A stretch of DNA of 64,000 bases from Soonwooa sp. (GCF_030151385.1 NZ_JASLDS010000049.1:62001-126000), one strand, 5' to 3'. Counted from the stretch's first letter, positions 16,571-25,086 are shown. Numbers and translations are program-made. The notes: generated from the sequence alone by a model not told the origin.

Positions 16571-16638
16571 AAAATTGATTGTCCGCTCGATTGCCTAAAT
16601 TCGGAATATAATGTCATTCAACGCGAAGCGAAGAATCT
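16571..16638 (+). repeat. 68-bp imperfect direct repeat, copy 2
   Basis: Second copy of the segment at 15569-15636, 1002 bp downstream. It ends where the left arm of the dispersed hairpin ends; the loop and right arm are missing here. Confidence 0.75.
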
Positions 16639-16667
16639 GGTTTGAAATTATGTTATAATAATACAAT

Positions 16668-16709
16668 CCCTAAAAGGGCACATTATTCAAGTATAGCATG
16701 TAGTGCTAT
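16668..16709. repeat. Two small adjacent hairpins
   Basis: CCC-TAAAA-GGG (about 16668-16678) and ATAGCA-TGTAG-TGCTAT (16693-16709). Paired small hairpins of this form resemble REP-type elements, but one copy alone does not prove it. Confidence 0.45.
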
Positions 16710-16717
16710 TAAAAAAT

Positions 16718-16750
16718 AAAAGGATAACAGCAAACGCTGTTATCCTTTTT
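16718..16750 (-). terminator. Terminator of the serA-DUF1015 operon
   Basis: AAAAGGATAACAGC pairs with GCTGTTATCCTTTT over a 4-nt loop. On the minus strand the stem is followed by TTTTATTTTTT, so it ends transcription from the operon; it may also serve the plus-strand gene upstream. Confidence 0.85.
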
Positions 16751-16771
16751 AGGTTTATAATAAAAGTAAAA

Positions 16772-18016
16772 TTACTTCATATCGTACATCATTAATGCGG
16801 TGATAAGTTTTGGTTCGATATAGGTGCATTTTGGCGGCATCTTTATCTTTTTATCCGAAATCTTTATCAAGTCTTGGAAACTTACAGGATAAACTCCGAA
16901 ACCAACTTTGTAAGCACCAGAATCTACTTTTTCTTTGATTCTTTCAATGCTTTCTTTCGTCGAATTGCCTTTGATGTAATCTGTTTTTTCGGCGCGTTTT
17001 TCTTCAGTATCTAGTTTTAAAATTTTATCGAAAACATACTTTTCTAAAAGATAATGATCCATATCATTCGAGTCTTTTTCTGTTAAGCGAAGTTCGTGCT
17101 TAACATGTAGACTGTAGAATTTACCATCCAAGTACATACTAATATGGAACTTTTGAGAAGGGTAGTAGATTTCGTCACCTTTTTCGTGGATTTGGAAATC
17201 CTCTTCCAGAGCTTTTAGTAAAGTCTCTTTGCTAACGCCATTTAGATCTTTTAGAAGTCTATTGTAATCGTGGATTTTTATAGATTGGTTCGATACAATA
17301 AAGCTATACACAAAGTTGAAATGCTCGCTACCAGAATATTTTTTATTCTTTTCGCGAAGGCGCTTCGCGTGTTCACCAACACTTCCAATACGGTGATGAC
17401 CATCAGCAATGTAGAAAGAATCAATTGGATCTAAGACTTCTTTAAATTGTTGAAGCTTTAGACGGTTGTCTATTTTCCACATTTTATGTCTTACACCACG
17501 ATCGTCAAGATAGTTAAGAATTGGCACATTCTTTTGCTCGTGGGACATTAGAAGTTCCACTTTAGCATTGGCATTATAAGTTAAAAGTACAGGCTCTGCT
17601 TGGATGTGTACTTTTTCAAGATAATGTGCCATTTTCATTTTGCGTTCTGTGATGGTAGATTCATGTTTTTTAATCTTACCATTAAAGAAGTCATCAACGC
17701 TTACTAAACCAAGAAGTCCGCGGAAACTATGCTTATTAGGCATAATTTGCTCGTAAAGGTAGTAAGAAGAATCATCTTGCATTAACTTTTTAGCTTCTAG
17801 TAACTCTTCGAAGTTGGTGCGCACCTTCCTCAGGTTGCGGTCAACATCTTTGGATTTGCTAACAACAGCAGGTTTTATCATTTGGACATAAGAGTCCTCA
17901 ACATTGGCTTTGTTGTTAATCTCGTCCTGCGAATAGTTATCTAGAGAAGGTGTTGGGAAGATGTCCAAAATCTCTGGACGTGGTCTTACACCTCGGAAAG
18001 CTTTAAAAGTAGGCAT
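16772..18016 (-). CDS. DUF1015 family protein in the serine operon
   Basis: A 414-residue soluble protein of family DUF1015. Recognisable parts are the N-terminal FRGVRPRPE (8-15), KKHESTITERKMKM (117-129) and FYIADGHHRIGS (201-212). The DGHHR motif (D205-R209) resembles the phosphate-handling loop of ParB/Srx-fold proteins, a fold that includes the free-serine kinases SerK and SbnI. The ATG overlaps the serA stop codon by one base (TAATG on the minus strand), so the two are translated together. A role in phosphoserine or serine metabolism is therefore a testable inference; no activity is established to my knowledge for this family in Bacteroidota. Confidence 0.85.
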   Translation of the reverse strand: MPTFKAFRGVRPRPEILDIFPTPSLDNYSQDEINNKANVEDSYVQMIKPAVVSKSKDVDRNLRKVRTNFEELLEAKKLMQDDSSYYLYEQIMPNKHSFRGLLGLVSVDDFFNGKIKKHESTITERKMKMAHYLEKVHIQAEPVLLTYNANAKVELLMSHEQKNVPILNYLDDRGVRHKMWKIDNRLKLQQFKEVLDPIDSFYIADGHHRIGSVGEHAKRLREKNKKYSGSEHFNFVYSFIVSNQSIKIHDYNRLLKDLNGVSKETLLKALEEDFQIHEKGDEIYYPSQKFHISMYLDGKFYSLHVKHELRLTEKDSNDMDHYLLEKYVFDKILKLDTEEKRAEKTDYIKGNSTKESIERIKEKVDSGAYKVGFGVYPVSFQDLIKISDKKIKMPPKCTYIEPKLITALMMYDMK

Positions 18017-18975
18017 TATTCTAATTCCTTTTTGATGTTGATGATTTGGTCTGCAAGTTCTAGTCCTATTCTTTCTTGTGCATCTACCGTGTTGCCACCA
18101 ATATGCGGCGATAGAGAAAGCGCAGGATTCATAAGTAGCGGCAGTTCTGGTTTTGGTTCGCTTTCGAAGACGTCCAAAGCCGCACCTGCTACTTTTCCAC
18201 TCTCTATAAAGTCTACTAGCGCTACTTCGTTGATAACACCACCGCGTGCTGCATTGGCTATAAAGACACCATCTTTCATCATTTCGAATTGTGGCGTGTC
18301 GATAATATAAGACTTCAGCTTGCTTGTGTTAACCGTGATATAGTCAGCTTTTTGTAAGACTTCATCTAAAGTTACAGATTTTATTTCAAACTTTAAACTT
18401 TGACCATCAAAAAACTTAAGTTCTACAGCTTCAGTTTTTGGTGTTCTGTTGTAAGCAACGATGTTCATGCCTAGAGCAATCCCGATTTTAGCGACTTCTA
18501 GACCTATTTTACCTAGACCTACAACGCCCAATGTTTTACCCGAAAGTTCGTAAGCTTTAGCAAAAGATTTTTTAAGACTTTCAAACTTAGTGTCACCTTC
18601 TAGTGGCATAAGTCTGTTAGACTCATGAAGATTTCTTGCTAATGAGAAAAAGTGCGCGAATACCAACTCTGCTACAGACTTGCTAGAAGCTGTCGGCGTG
18701 TTGATAACGTAAAGACCTTTTTCAATGGCATATTCTACATCGATGTTGTCCATACCAATACCACCTCTTCCGATAATCTTTAGGCTGGGGCACTCGTCGA
18801 TAAGTTCAGCACGTGCTTGTGTCGCACTTCTTACCAATAATACGTCGATGTGGTTGTCGTTGATAAACTTTGCTAAATGCTCAGGTGCAACACGGTTGTT
18901 AAGAACCTCGATGCCTGCTGCAGTTAGTTTGTCAATTGCGGATTGAGAAATCCCATCATTTGCTAGAACTTTCAT
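18016..18975 (-). CDS. serA: D-3-phosphoglycerate dehydrogenase (short form)
   Basis: A D-2-hydroxyacid dehydrogenase of 319 residues, assigned as SerA because of its neighbours. It would oxidise 3-phosphoglycerate to 3-phosphohydroxypyruvate with NAD. The NAD-binding glycine loop is GLGKIG (153-158). The catalytic residues are R244 (ARGG), E273 (ESEP) and H291 (SPHIGG). It lacks the C-terminal ACT/regulatory domain of longer SerA proteins, so allosteric serine inhibition of the usual kind is not expected. It has its own promoter after the serC terminator and is overlapped by the DUF1015 gene. Confidence 0.88.
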   Translation of the reverse strand: MKVLANDGISQSAIDKLTAAGIEVLNNRVAPEHLAKFINDNHIDVLLVRSATQARAELIDECPSLKIIGRGGIGMDNIDVEYAIEKGLYVINTPTASSKSVAELVFAHFFSLARNLHESNRLMPLEGDTKFESLKKSFAKAYELSGKTLGVVGLGKIGLEVAKIGIALGMNIVAYNRTPKTEAVELKFFDGQSLKFEIKSVTLDEVLQKADYITVNTSKLKSYIIDTPQFEMMKDGVFIANAARGGVINEVALVDFIESGKVAGAALDVFESEPKPELPLLMNPALSLSPHIGGNTVDAQERIGLELADQIINIKKELE

Positions 18976-18995
18976 TGTTTAATATTTGTTGGTGA

Positions 18996-19013
18996 GTATC
19001 ACTTGACTGATAC
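18996..19013 (-). promoter_or_regulatory. Hairpin in the serA leader
   Basis: GTATCA (18996-19001) and TGATAC (19008-19013) form a 6-bp stem in the roughly 55-nt leader between the predicted transcription start and the serA ATG. Too short to call a riboswitch; it could be an operator half-site pair. Confidence 0.35.
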
Positions 19014-19037
19014 AATGTGTTTAGTTTTAAAATTGAA

Positions 19038-19068
19038 CAAAAATACGAAAGTTTAAAAAACTAGCCAA
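19038..19068 (-). promoter_or_regulatory. Promoter of serA
   Basis: On the minus strand, TTG (19068-19066), 20 bp, TATTTTTG (19045-19038). Both boxes and the spacing match the Bacteroidota consensus. Confidence 0.65.
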
Positions 19069-19097
19069 TATTTTTTTGTGAATTCATATTAATATAT

Positions 19098-19130
19098 AAA
19101 AACGCCCTCTATTATTGAAAATAGAGGGCG
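19098..19130 (-). terminator. Terminator of serC
   Basis: CGCCCTCTAT (19103-19112) pairs with ATAGAGGGCG (19121-19130); on the minus strand the stem is followed by TTTTT. It separates serC from serA, so serA needs its own promoter. Confidence 0.85.
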
Positions 19131-19154
19131 ATTAATTGTATTATCTTTAAAATT

Positions 19155-20213
19155 TTAAGCAAGGTTTTTCATAACATCAACCAAAACCTGTACACTTTCG
19201 ATTGGCATGGCATTATAGATACTTGCTCTATAGCCACCTAGGTTTCTGTGTCCGTTAAGTCCGCTAATGCCTGCAGCTTTCCAAGCGGCATCAAAAGCTT
19301 CTTTTTTGCTCTCGTCTGTCAATTTGAAAGATACATTCATTAAAGAACGATCTTCTTTAGCCGCATAACCTTCGAATAATGGATTGTTGTCAATCTCATC
19401 ATAAAGAAGTTTTGCTTTAGCTTCGTTTTTAGCTTCAGCAGCAGCGATACCACCATTCTCTTCAAGATGTTTAAGTGTTAAATAAGACACATAAACAGGG
19501 AATACAGGAGGTGTATTTAACATCGATTCTTTAGCAATGTGTAAACCTAAATCTAAGTAAGATGGCAGGTTACGCCCAGTTTTGCCAAGGATATCTTTTT
19601 TAACAACAACTAAAACAGCGCCTGCAGGTCCCATATTTTTTTGAGCACCAGCATAGATTAAATCAAATTTTGAAAAGTCTAATTGGCGACTAAAAATATC
19701 TGAAGACATATCGCAAACCATTAATGTGTCCACATCTGGGAAAGTCTTCATCTGTGTTCCGTAGATGGTGTTGTTAGACGTACAGTGGAAGTAGTCATAT
19801 TCTGCACCAACTTTGTAGTCTTTTGGGATGTAGCTATAGTTAGCGTCTTTGGAAGATGCAACCACATCGATGTTTCCAACTTTTTTAGCTTCCTTAATGG
19901 CGCCAGCTGCCCAAGTTCCTGTATCGGTATAAGCGGCTTTACCATTTTCTGTTAGAAGATTCATTGGTGTCATTAAGAACTGAAGACTAGCGCCACCTTG
20001 TAGGTATAGCACTTCGTAGTCATCGCCAAGATTCATTAATCTTTTTACGATGGCTCTTGCTTCGTCCATTACGGCAACAAATTCTTTACTTCTGTGTGAG
20101 ATTTCTAGCAAAGAAAGCCCCATGCCGTTAAAATCCAAGATCGCTTCTGAAGCTTTTTTGAAGACTTCTTGAGGAAGGATACTTGGCCCAGCACTGAAAT
20201 TGTGTTTTTTCAT
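19155..20213 (-). CDS. serC: Phosphoserine aminotransferase
   Basis: SerC converts 3-phosphohydroxypyruvate and glutamate to O-phosphoserine (and performs an analogous step of pyridoxal phosphate synthesis in some bacteria). The 352-residue class V aminotransferase starts with the family hallmark NFSAGPSILP (5-14), carries the PLP-binding lysine K192 in YAGAQKNMGPAG, and the GGASLQF (73-79) phosphate-loop region. It lies 36 bp downstream of the ferredoxin stop on the same strand and ends in a strong terminator. No serB (phosphoserine phosphatase) is in the window. Confidence 0.95.
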   Translation of the reverse strand: MKKHNFSAGPSILPQEVFKKASEAILDFNGMGLSLLEISHRSKEFVAVMDEARAIVKRLMNLGDDYEVLYLQGGASLQFLMTPMNLLTENGKAAYTDTGTWAAGAIKEAKKVGNIDVVASSKDANYSYIPKDYKVGAEYDYFHCTSNNTIYGTQMKTFPDVDTLMVCDMSSDIFSRQLDFSKFDLIYAGAQKNMGPAGAVLVVVKKDILGKTGRNLPSYLDLGLHIAKESMLNTPPVFPVYVSYLTLKHLEENGGIAAAEAKNEAKAKLLYDEIDNNPLFEGYAAKEDRSLMNVSFKLTDESKKEAFDAAWKAAGISGLNGHRNLGGYRASIYNAMPIESVQVLVDVMKNLA

Positions 20214-20249
20214 TTTATTTTATTAGATTTCGGTGTCTAAAGTTAACGA

Positions 20250-20600
20250 TTACTCGTTATGTAAGAAAGCTTTTTTTGCTAATAAAGATTCCTCAGACTC
20301 AACATGGTCGTCATCTGGAACACAGCAGTCTACAGGGCAAACTGCAGCACATTGTGGCTCTTCGTGGAAGCCTTTACACTCAGTACATTTGTCGGATACA
20401 ATGAAGTACACATCATCACTAACTGGCTCTTGCGGCGCATCTGCATCAATGGTTAAACCTGATGTAAGCGTTACGCGTCCTTCTAGAGTTGTTCCTTCGG
20501 AAGCTTTCCAGTCTACTGCACCTTCATAGATTGCGTTATTTGGGCATTCTGGTTCGCACGCCCCGCAATTAATACATTCATCTGTTATTTTGATAGCCAT
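20250..20600 (-). CDS. 4Fe-4S dicluster ferredoxin
   Basis: A 116-residue bacterial ferredoxin. The first cluster motif is C9-x2-C12-x2-C15-x3-C19-P; the second is CTECKGFHEEPQCAAVC followed by P, with the longer spacer typical of Alvin-type or proteobacterial ferredoxins. It is acidic, ends in a charged tail, and would carry electrons in the cytoplasm. I start at ATG 20600 (MAIKITDECINC) because the longer frame opens at a TTG that lies inside the predicted -7 box. It is co-oriented with serC and divergent from the LuxC-family reductase, a neighbour that could be its redox partner. Confidence 0.9.
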   Translation of the reverse strand: MAIKITDECINCGACEPECPNNAIYEGAVDWKASEGTTLEGRVTLTSGLTIDADAPQEPVSDDVYFIVSDKCTECKGFHEEPQCAAVCPVDCCVPDDDHVESEESLLAKKAFLHNE

Positions 20601-20614
20601 TGCTATATTATTTA

Positions 20615-20632
20615 TAATTTTGTGCAAAATTA
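20615..20632. promoter_or_regulatory. Palindromic face-to-face promoters between ferredoxin and LuxC-like gene
   Basis: TAATTTTGTGCAAAATTA is an 18-bp perfect inverted repeat. It contains a -7 box on each strand: TAATTTTG at 20615-20622 (plus) and at 20632-20625 (minus). The plus box has a TTG at 20590-20592 (22-bp spacer); the minus box has no well-spaced TTG. The two start sites would overlap, so polymerase binding would be mutually exclusive, or the palindrome is an operator. Confidence 0.5.
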
Positions 20633-20650
20633 CGAAAAATAAGATAAGTA

Positions 20651-21685
20651 ATGATTAATCAAGATAAAATTTATGGCCTCACAAAAGTTGGCGATTTTTT
20701 AAACAATTATTTAACACAATCACCTGATAGTTACGATGCTAAGCAGGAAGAATTGCGAGCGATATTAAAACGATCGGAGGTCGAAAACCCTTGGTTCGAT
20801 GAGGTTAATATGCGATTTGCTTTAGAAAGTTGGGCTTCATTGCTTAATACCTCGGCTTTGGAAACTTGGTTGTCGAAATATAATTTTGAATCAAAAGATA
20901 AAAAAGTTGGATTAATCTTAGCTGGCAATATCCCTATGGTAGGCTGGCATGATGTGATGTCGGTGATATTATCTGGTAATATTCCGATTATTAAACTATC
21001 ATCTAAAGACCGTTGGTTAATTCCATTTTTATTAAAACTATGGAATGACAATACTGAAGGTGGCATTAGCTATGAGTTGGTAGAAAAACTCGAAAATTTT
21101 GATGCTGTAATTGCGACAGGTAGCAACAATACAGCACGTTATCTAGAATATTATTTCAAAGATCATAACAGTATTATCAGAAAGAACCGAACTTCGATAG
21201 CGGTTGTATCGGAGAATGATAGTGATGAGGATCTCCGAAAATTGGCCAATGATATTTTTGTCTATTATGGATTAGGTTGTCGAAATGTGACAAGATTATT
21301 AATTCCAGAAGATTATAAACTTGACCGACTTTTTGAAAACTTTGTCAATCATCAGTCTGTGATCAACCATAACAAATATGCAAATAACTACGATTATAAT
21401 CGCGCGGTCTTTTTGTTAAATAAAGATCTTTTTTGGGATAATAATTTCGTGATGTTAAAAGAGGACGAGAAACTGTTTAGTCCTTTAGCTGTGGTTAATT
21501 TTAGTCGTTACAAAAACTTAGATGAGGTCAAGTCTTTTATAAACGATAATGAAGCGGATATCCAAGCGGTGGTTACTAATCTAGAGCTTGGTGCAGATAC
21601 GGTAAAACTAGGAGAGGCGCAACAACCTTCGTTGGATACTTATGCTGATAATGTTGATACTATGGCATTTTTGGCAGGATTGTAA
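20651..21685 (+). CDS. LuxC-family acyl-CoA reductase
   Basis: A 344-residue member of the LuxC/aldehyde dehydrogenase superfamily, annotated generally as acyl-CoA reductase. LuxC-like features are VGLILAGNIPMVGWHD (86-101), DAVIATGSNNTARY (151-164) and the probable catalytic C210 in YYGLGCRNVTRL. Such enzymes reduce an acyl-thioester to an aldehyde with NAD(P)H. At 344 residues it is shorter than Vibrio LuxC (about 480). No luciferase or acyl-transferase genes are near, so bioluminescence is not implied. In Bacteroidota this gene commonly sits beside the ferredoxin and serC, but its physiological product is unknown to me. Confidence 0.8.
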   Translation: MINQDKIYGLTKVGDFLNNYLTQSPDSYDAKQEELRAILKRSEVENPWFDEVNMRFALESWASLLNTSALETWLSKYNFESKDKKVGLILAGNIPMVGWHDVMSVILSGNIPIIKLSSKDRWLIPFLLKLWNDNTEGGISYELVEKLENFDAVIATGSNNTARYLEYYFKDHNSIIRKNRTSIAVVSENDSDEDLRKLANDIFVYYGLGCRNVTRLLIPEDYKLDRLFENFVNHQSVINHNKYANNYDYNRAVFLLNKDLFWDNNFVMLKEDEKLFSPLAVVNFSRYKNLDEVKSFINDNEADIQAVVTNLELGADTVKLGEAQQPSLDTYADNVDTMAFLAGL

Positions 21686-22182
21686 AACTAAATCAAAGCT
21701 TGCCAACTTCCCAGTTCTTGCTCATAATTAATGAATAACTTTTAGTTTATATTTTTTACGGCGCTGATAGAAGAATAAATTTCTATCCATTTTAAAACCT
21801 CGAAAAAAACTATTTAAAAAACGATTCCCAACATTAATAAATGTTGGGAATTTTTTTTAGTTGAAAAATTTGAGCAATGCCAAGATGTTGAAAAAGAGTT
21901 TTTATTCTTTTTTAATTGGGAGTTTATTTTTTAGTTCAAATTTGTACTGTGTTAATTCACTCCAGTTTAAGACTTTACATTATCAATAATCCATTTAATT
22001 TCAATAATCTTTTTGAAGCTAGAATTAGAAAATATTTGGTCTTGATTTTTCGAAGTGAAATAGAGAAATTTAATTAAGAACAAAAAATAGGGGTTTTAGA
22101 ACATTTTTAAGTTTTTGTGTGAAAGCGTTTTTAATTTTATCGTCATATTTTGAGATAAATATTAACAAAAAACTAATAAATC
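21686..22182. other. Intergenic stretch before the T9SS cargo trio
   Basis: 497 bp with no coding character. It contains a terminator at 21824-21858 and otherwise AT-rich sequence. Near 22154 there is TATTTTG, one base short of a -7 box, that could serve the beta-helix gene. Confidence 0.5.
21824..21858 (+). terminator. Terminator after the LuxC-like gene
   Basis: ATTCCCAACAT (21824-21834) pairs with ATGTTGGGAAT (21841-21851) and leads into eight or more Ts. It lies about 140 bp after the stop codon. Confidence 0.85.
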
Positions 22183-25008
22183 ATGAAAACAAATTACTTA
22201 TTCTACCTCAAGTTTATGCTTTTACTCCTTTTTATGGGAGGAAGTCAACTTTCTAAAGCAACAATACGTTATGTAAAAGCCAATGGAACAGGCGATGGCA
22301 GTACGTGGGAACTAGCTAGTCCTAGTATTGGAAGTGTACTTAGTTTATCCAAGGGCAACGATGAAATTTGGGTGGCAGCAGGAGAGTATGCCGCTACAAG
22401 TTCGATTACGATGAAGGTTAGGGTTAAAATCTATGGCGGTTTTCCCGCAACTGGTACGCCTAGCTTTAGTGATAGAAATTGGAAAACTAACCAAACAAAA
22501 CTTAAAGCCAATGGCAACACCATTTTTAATAATAATCTTCTTATTAATAGCGAGAGTATTTTAGATGGTTTTTATTTAACAGGAGCTAATGTTGCAATCT
22601 CAAATACAAATGGAGCGTCACCAACAATTACCAACTGTTATTTTGAAAGTAATACTAACGGAGCAATTAACAATTATAGTTCAGATCCTATTATTTTCAA
22701 TTGTATTTTTAAACAAAACTCATCCAACAAAGGAGGTGCAATCTATAATGAAAGTTCTTCGGCAGTAATCAAAAATTGTATTTTTGATAGTAATTCGACA
22801 GCAGATGGAACTGGTAATGGTGGAGGCGCTATCTATTTGACAGGTAATAATGTCAACACTAATATTACCAATTGTATTTTCGTCAATAATACCGCTTCTC
22901 GAGGTGCTGATATTTATAGCAGTTTTGGTAGTGTGAAGCCTTTGACATTGCTTAATTGTAGCTTTTACAATAACAAACAACAGTCAGAAATGCTATATCT
23001 CAATCAAACTGATTTGAGTATTATTAACACAATAATGATTGGCGGTACTGCAATTAATAATTTTTTTGTACAAAATGGTAATGCTCCAACAGTTAGATAT
23101 AGTTTACTTAGCAAAAGTAATTCAACAACTAACGGAAATATAGACTACAGCACTGTAGATGTTAACAGCCTTTTTGTAAATATTAATAAACCTCTAGGCG
23201 ATGATGGGATATGGGGAACCGCAGATGATGGATTGGCGCTTTCGCAAAGAAGTATTTTGATTAATAAAGGTGATAATGCCTCTTATGGCAGTAGTTTGAA
23301 CACCGATCTTGATCCTTCTGGCAACATCAGAAAGCAGTACAATATTATTGACATAGGCGCTTACGAAAGTCCATTCTACCCAATTCCTGTTGCTGGACAG
23401 AATAATGTAGTTTATGTAAAAAAAGGAGGAGCTGGTAATTGTTTCGGGACAAGTTGGGACAATGCAACGCCTGAACTTTCAATAGCATTAATGGCAGCAA
23501 ATACAAATCCGAACATCAAAGAAATCTGGGTGGCAGCTGGGACTTATTATCCAAGCTATAGAGGAGATAATATGGACAATAGCAATGTCAATGATTTCGA
23601 TAATACATTTTTATTGGTAAAAGATGTGAAAATCTATGGTGGTTTTGTGGGAACAGAAACGGCAAATACTCAAAGTAATCCTGCACATAATCCTAGTATT
23701 CTGAGCGGTGACCTTGGTGTTGCGAATGATGCTACAGACAATGCTTATCATGTTGTTGTTTCGGCAAATGATGTTGGAACAGCTAGCCTAAACGGATTCA
23801 CTATTACTGGAGGAAATGCAATTAATAATACACAAACGGCTTCGGTAAGTATTAATAATAATATTGTCTATCGTAATAATGGAGGTGGGATTTATATTGT
23901 TGGTTCTTCACCAGTCTTCAAAAATGTAAAAATAGAAAACAATGTCGCAAAATATGGTGGTGGAATTTATATGGATTTAGGAAGTTCTAAACCTAGCATC
24001 GTCAACAGTTTATTAACCAATAATATTGCAAAACAATATGGAGGTGCAATCTGTACAGATCGTAGTTCTTATACACTGATCAATAGTACGGTTACAAAGA
24101 ATATGGGAGATGTGAATGCTGGGGGAATTTCTAACTCTTTTGCTGAGTCCAAACCTCAAATAATCAATAGCATAATTTGGGCGAATACCAAAGTCGATAA
24201 TGTTAGTCTTAGTAATATGGTGAACAGTTCTGCCGTACCAACGATATCGAATAGCATTATGCAGGAAAGTGGTAGTAGCAATTGGCAAAGTAGCTTTGGT
24301 GTAGATGGTGGTAATAACCTTGATGTTGACCCAAGCTTTAGTGATGTTGCGAATCGCGATTTTAGTTTACAAGCTGATAGTCCTGCAATTAACCAAGGAA
24401 GTAATGAGCTTTACATTTCCAATGGCGGTAATTTTAGTACTGATAAAGATTTAGCCGATAATCCACGTTTAGTAGGTTCTAATATTGATATGGGCGCCTT
24501 TGAACGCCAATGCAATACTCCAGCGCCAACAGGCGAAGCAACACAGAGCTTTAACCAGAATGATACTTTGGCTGCTCTTGTAGTTAATGGTCAAAACATC
24601 AAATGGTATGCTACACAAGCAGATGCTCAATCACATGCCAATGAATTGCCAAGCACAACAGTTATTGTTAATAATACCACTTATTATGCTACACAGACTA
24701 TTGGTCAATGCGAATCTGCAACTTCACTAGCAGTAAAAGCTTATAATGCGACCTTAGCAGTTGGTGTTAATAATAAGATTGCAGCAATCCAACTATTTCC
24801 AAATCCTGCTAAAGATATTCTTAATCTAAAAACGGATGAAAAAATAGAAAGTGTGGATGTCTTTAGTATCGATGGTAAAAAAACAATGACGAATCTAAAA
24901 TTAAATACCAATAACCAACTGGATGTTAGAAGTTTATCAAATGGCGTTTACATCCTTCAAATGAAAACCAAAAACAAAACCGAATCGGTTAAGTTTATTA
25001 AACAGTAA
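22183..25008 (+). CDS. T9SS-secreted beta-helix protein
   Basis: A 941-residue secreted protein. The signal peptide spans about 1-26 (ending LSKA). Two consecutive parallel beta-helix regions follow (about 28-390 and 405-780). Each opens with a similar phrase (IRYVKANGTGDGSTW and NVVYVKKGGAGNCFGTSW, then EIWVAAGEY/EIWVAAGTY and KIYGGF), so the protein looks internally duplicated. SPAINQG plus NIDMGAFE near 730-770 are the choice-of-anchor Q hallmarks. After a short module ([13 protein letters not shown]...) the last about 75 residues ([20 protein letters not shown] to SVKFIKQ) are a type A sorting domain, which directs T9SS export and surface anchoring. Substrate unknown; no lyase active site was identified. 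Confidence 0.85.
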   Translation: MKTNYLFYLKFMLLLLFMGGSQLSKATIRYVKANGTGDGSTWELASPSIGSVLSLSKGNDEIWVAAGEYAATSSITMKVRVKIYGGFPATGTPSFSDRNWKTNQTKLKANGNTIFNNNLLINSESILDGFYLTGANVAISNTNGASPTITNCYFESNTNGAINNYSSDPIIFNCIFKQNSSNKGGAIYNESSSAVIKNCIFDSNSTADGTGNGGGAIYLTGNNVNTNITNCIFVNNTASRGADIYSSFGSVKPLTLLNCSFYNNKQQSEMLYLNQTDLSIINTIMIGGTAINNFFVQNGNAPTVRYSLLSKSNSTTNGNIDYSTVDVNSLFVNINKPLGDDGIWGTADDGLALSQRSILINKGDNASYGSSLNTDLDPSGNIRKQYNIIDIGAYESPFYPIPVAGQNNVVYVKKGGAGNCFGTSWDNATPELSIALMAANTNPNIKEIWVAAGTYYPSYRGDNMDNSNVNDFDNTFLLVKDVKIYGGFVGTETANTQSNPAHNPSILSGDLGVANDATDNAYHVVVSANDVGTASLNGFTITGGNAINNTQTASVSINNNIVYRNNGGGIYIVGSSPVFKNVKIENNVAKYGGGIYMDLGSSKPSIVNSLLTNNIAKQYGGAICTDRSSYTLINSTVTKNMGDVNAGGISNSFAESKPQIINSIIWANTKVDNVSLSNMVNSSAVPTISNSIMQESGSSNWQSSFGVDGGNNLDVDPSFSDVANRDFSLQADSPAINQGSNELYISNGGNFSTDKDLADNPRLVGSNIDMGAFERQCNTPAPTGEATQSFNQNDTLAALVVNGQNIKWYATQADAQSHANELPSTTVIVNNTTYYATQTIGQCESATSLAVKAYNATLAVGVNNKIAAIQLFPNPAKDILNLKTDEKIESVDVFSIDGKKTMTNLKLNTNNQLDVRSLSNGVYILQMKTKNKTESVKFIKQ
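24745..24882 (+). repeat. Near-identical tract shared with the next cargo gene
   Basis: This 138-bp segment matches 27827-27964 with 4 differences, counted by eye, and the first 56 bases are identical. Sequence on both sides diverges much more. It codes the junction and first half of the sorting domain. Confidence 0.85.
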
Positions 25009-25031
25009 TAGTTTTTTTAGTTTTTTTGATG

Positions 25032-25062
25032 AAGCAGACCGCCTTGGCGGTCTGCTTTTTTT
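25032..25062 (+). terminator. Terminator after cargo gene 1
   Basis: AAGCAGACCGCC (25032-25043) pairs with GGCGGTCTGCTT (25046-25057) and runs into Ts. The same stem is used at 31345-31375. Confidence 0.9.
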
Positions 25063-25086
25063 GTTGGTTGTATAAGACGTTAAAGT

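Noticed and set aside
20651..21685. Bioluminescence gene luxC
   Set aside because: No luxAB, luxD or luxE nearby; the family occurs widely in non-luminous Bacteroidota.
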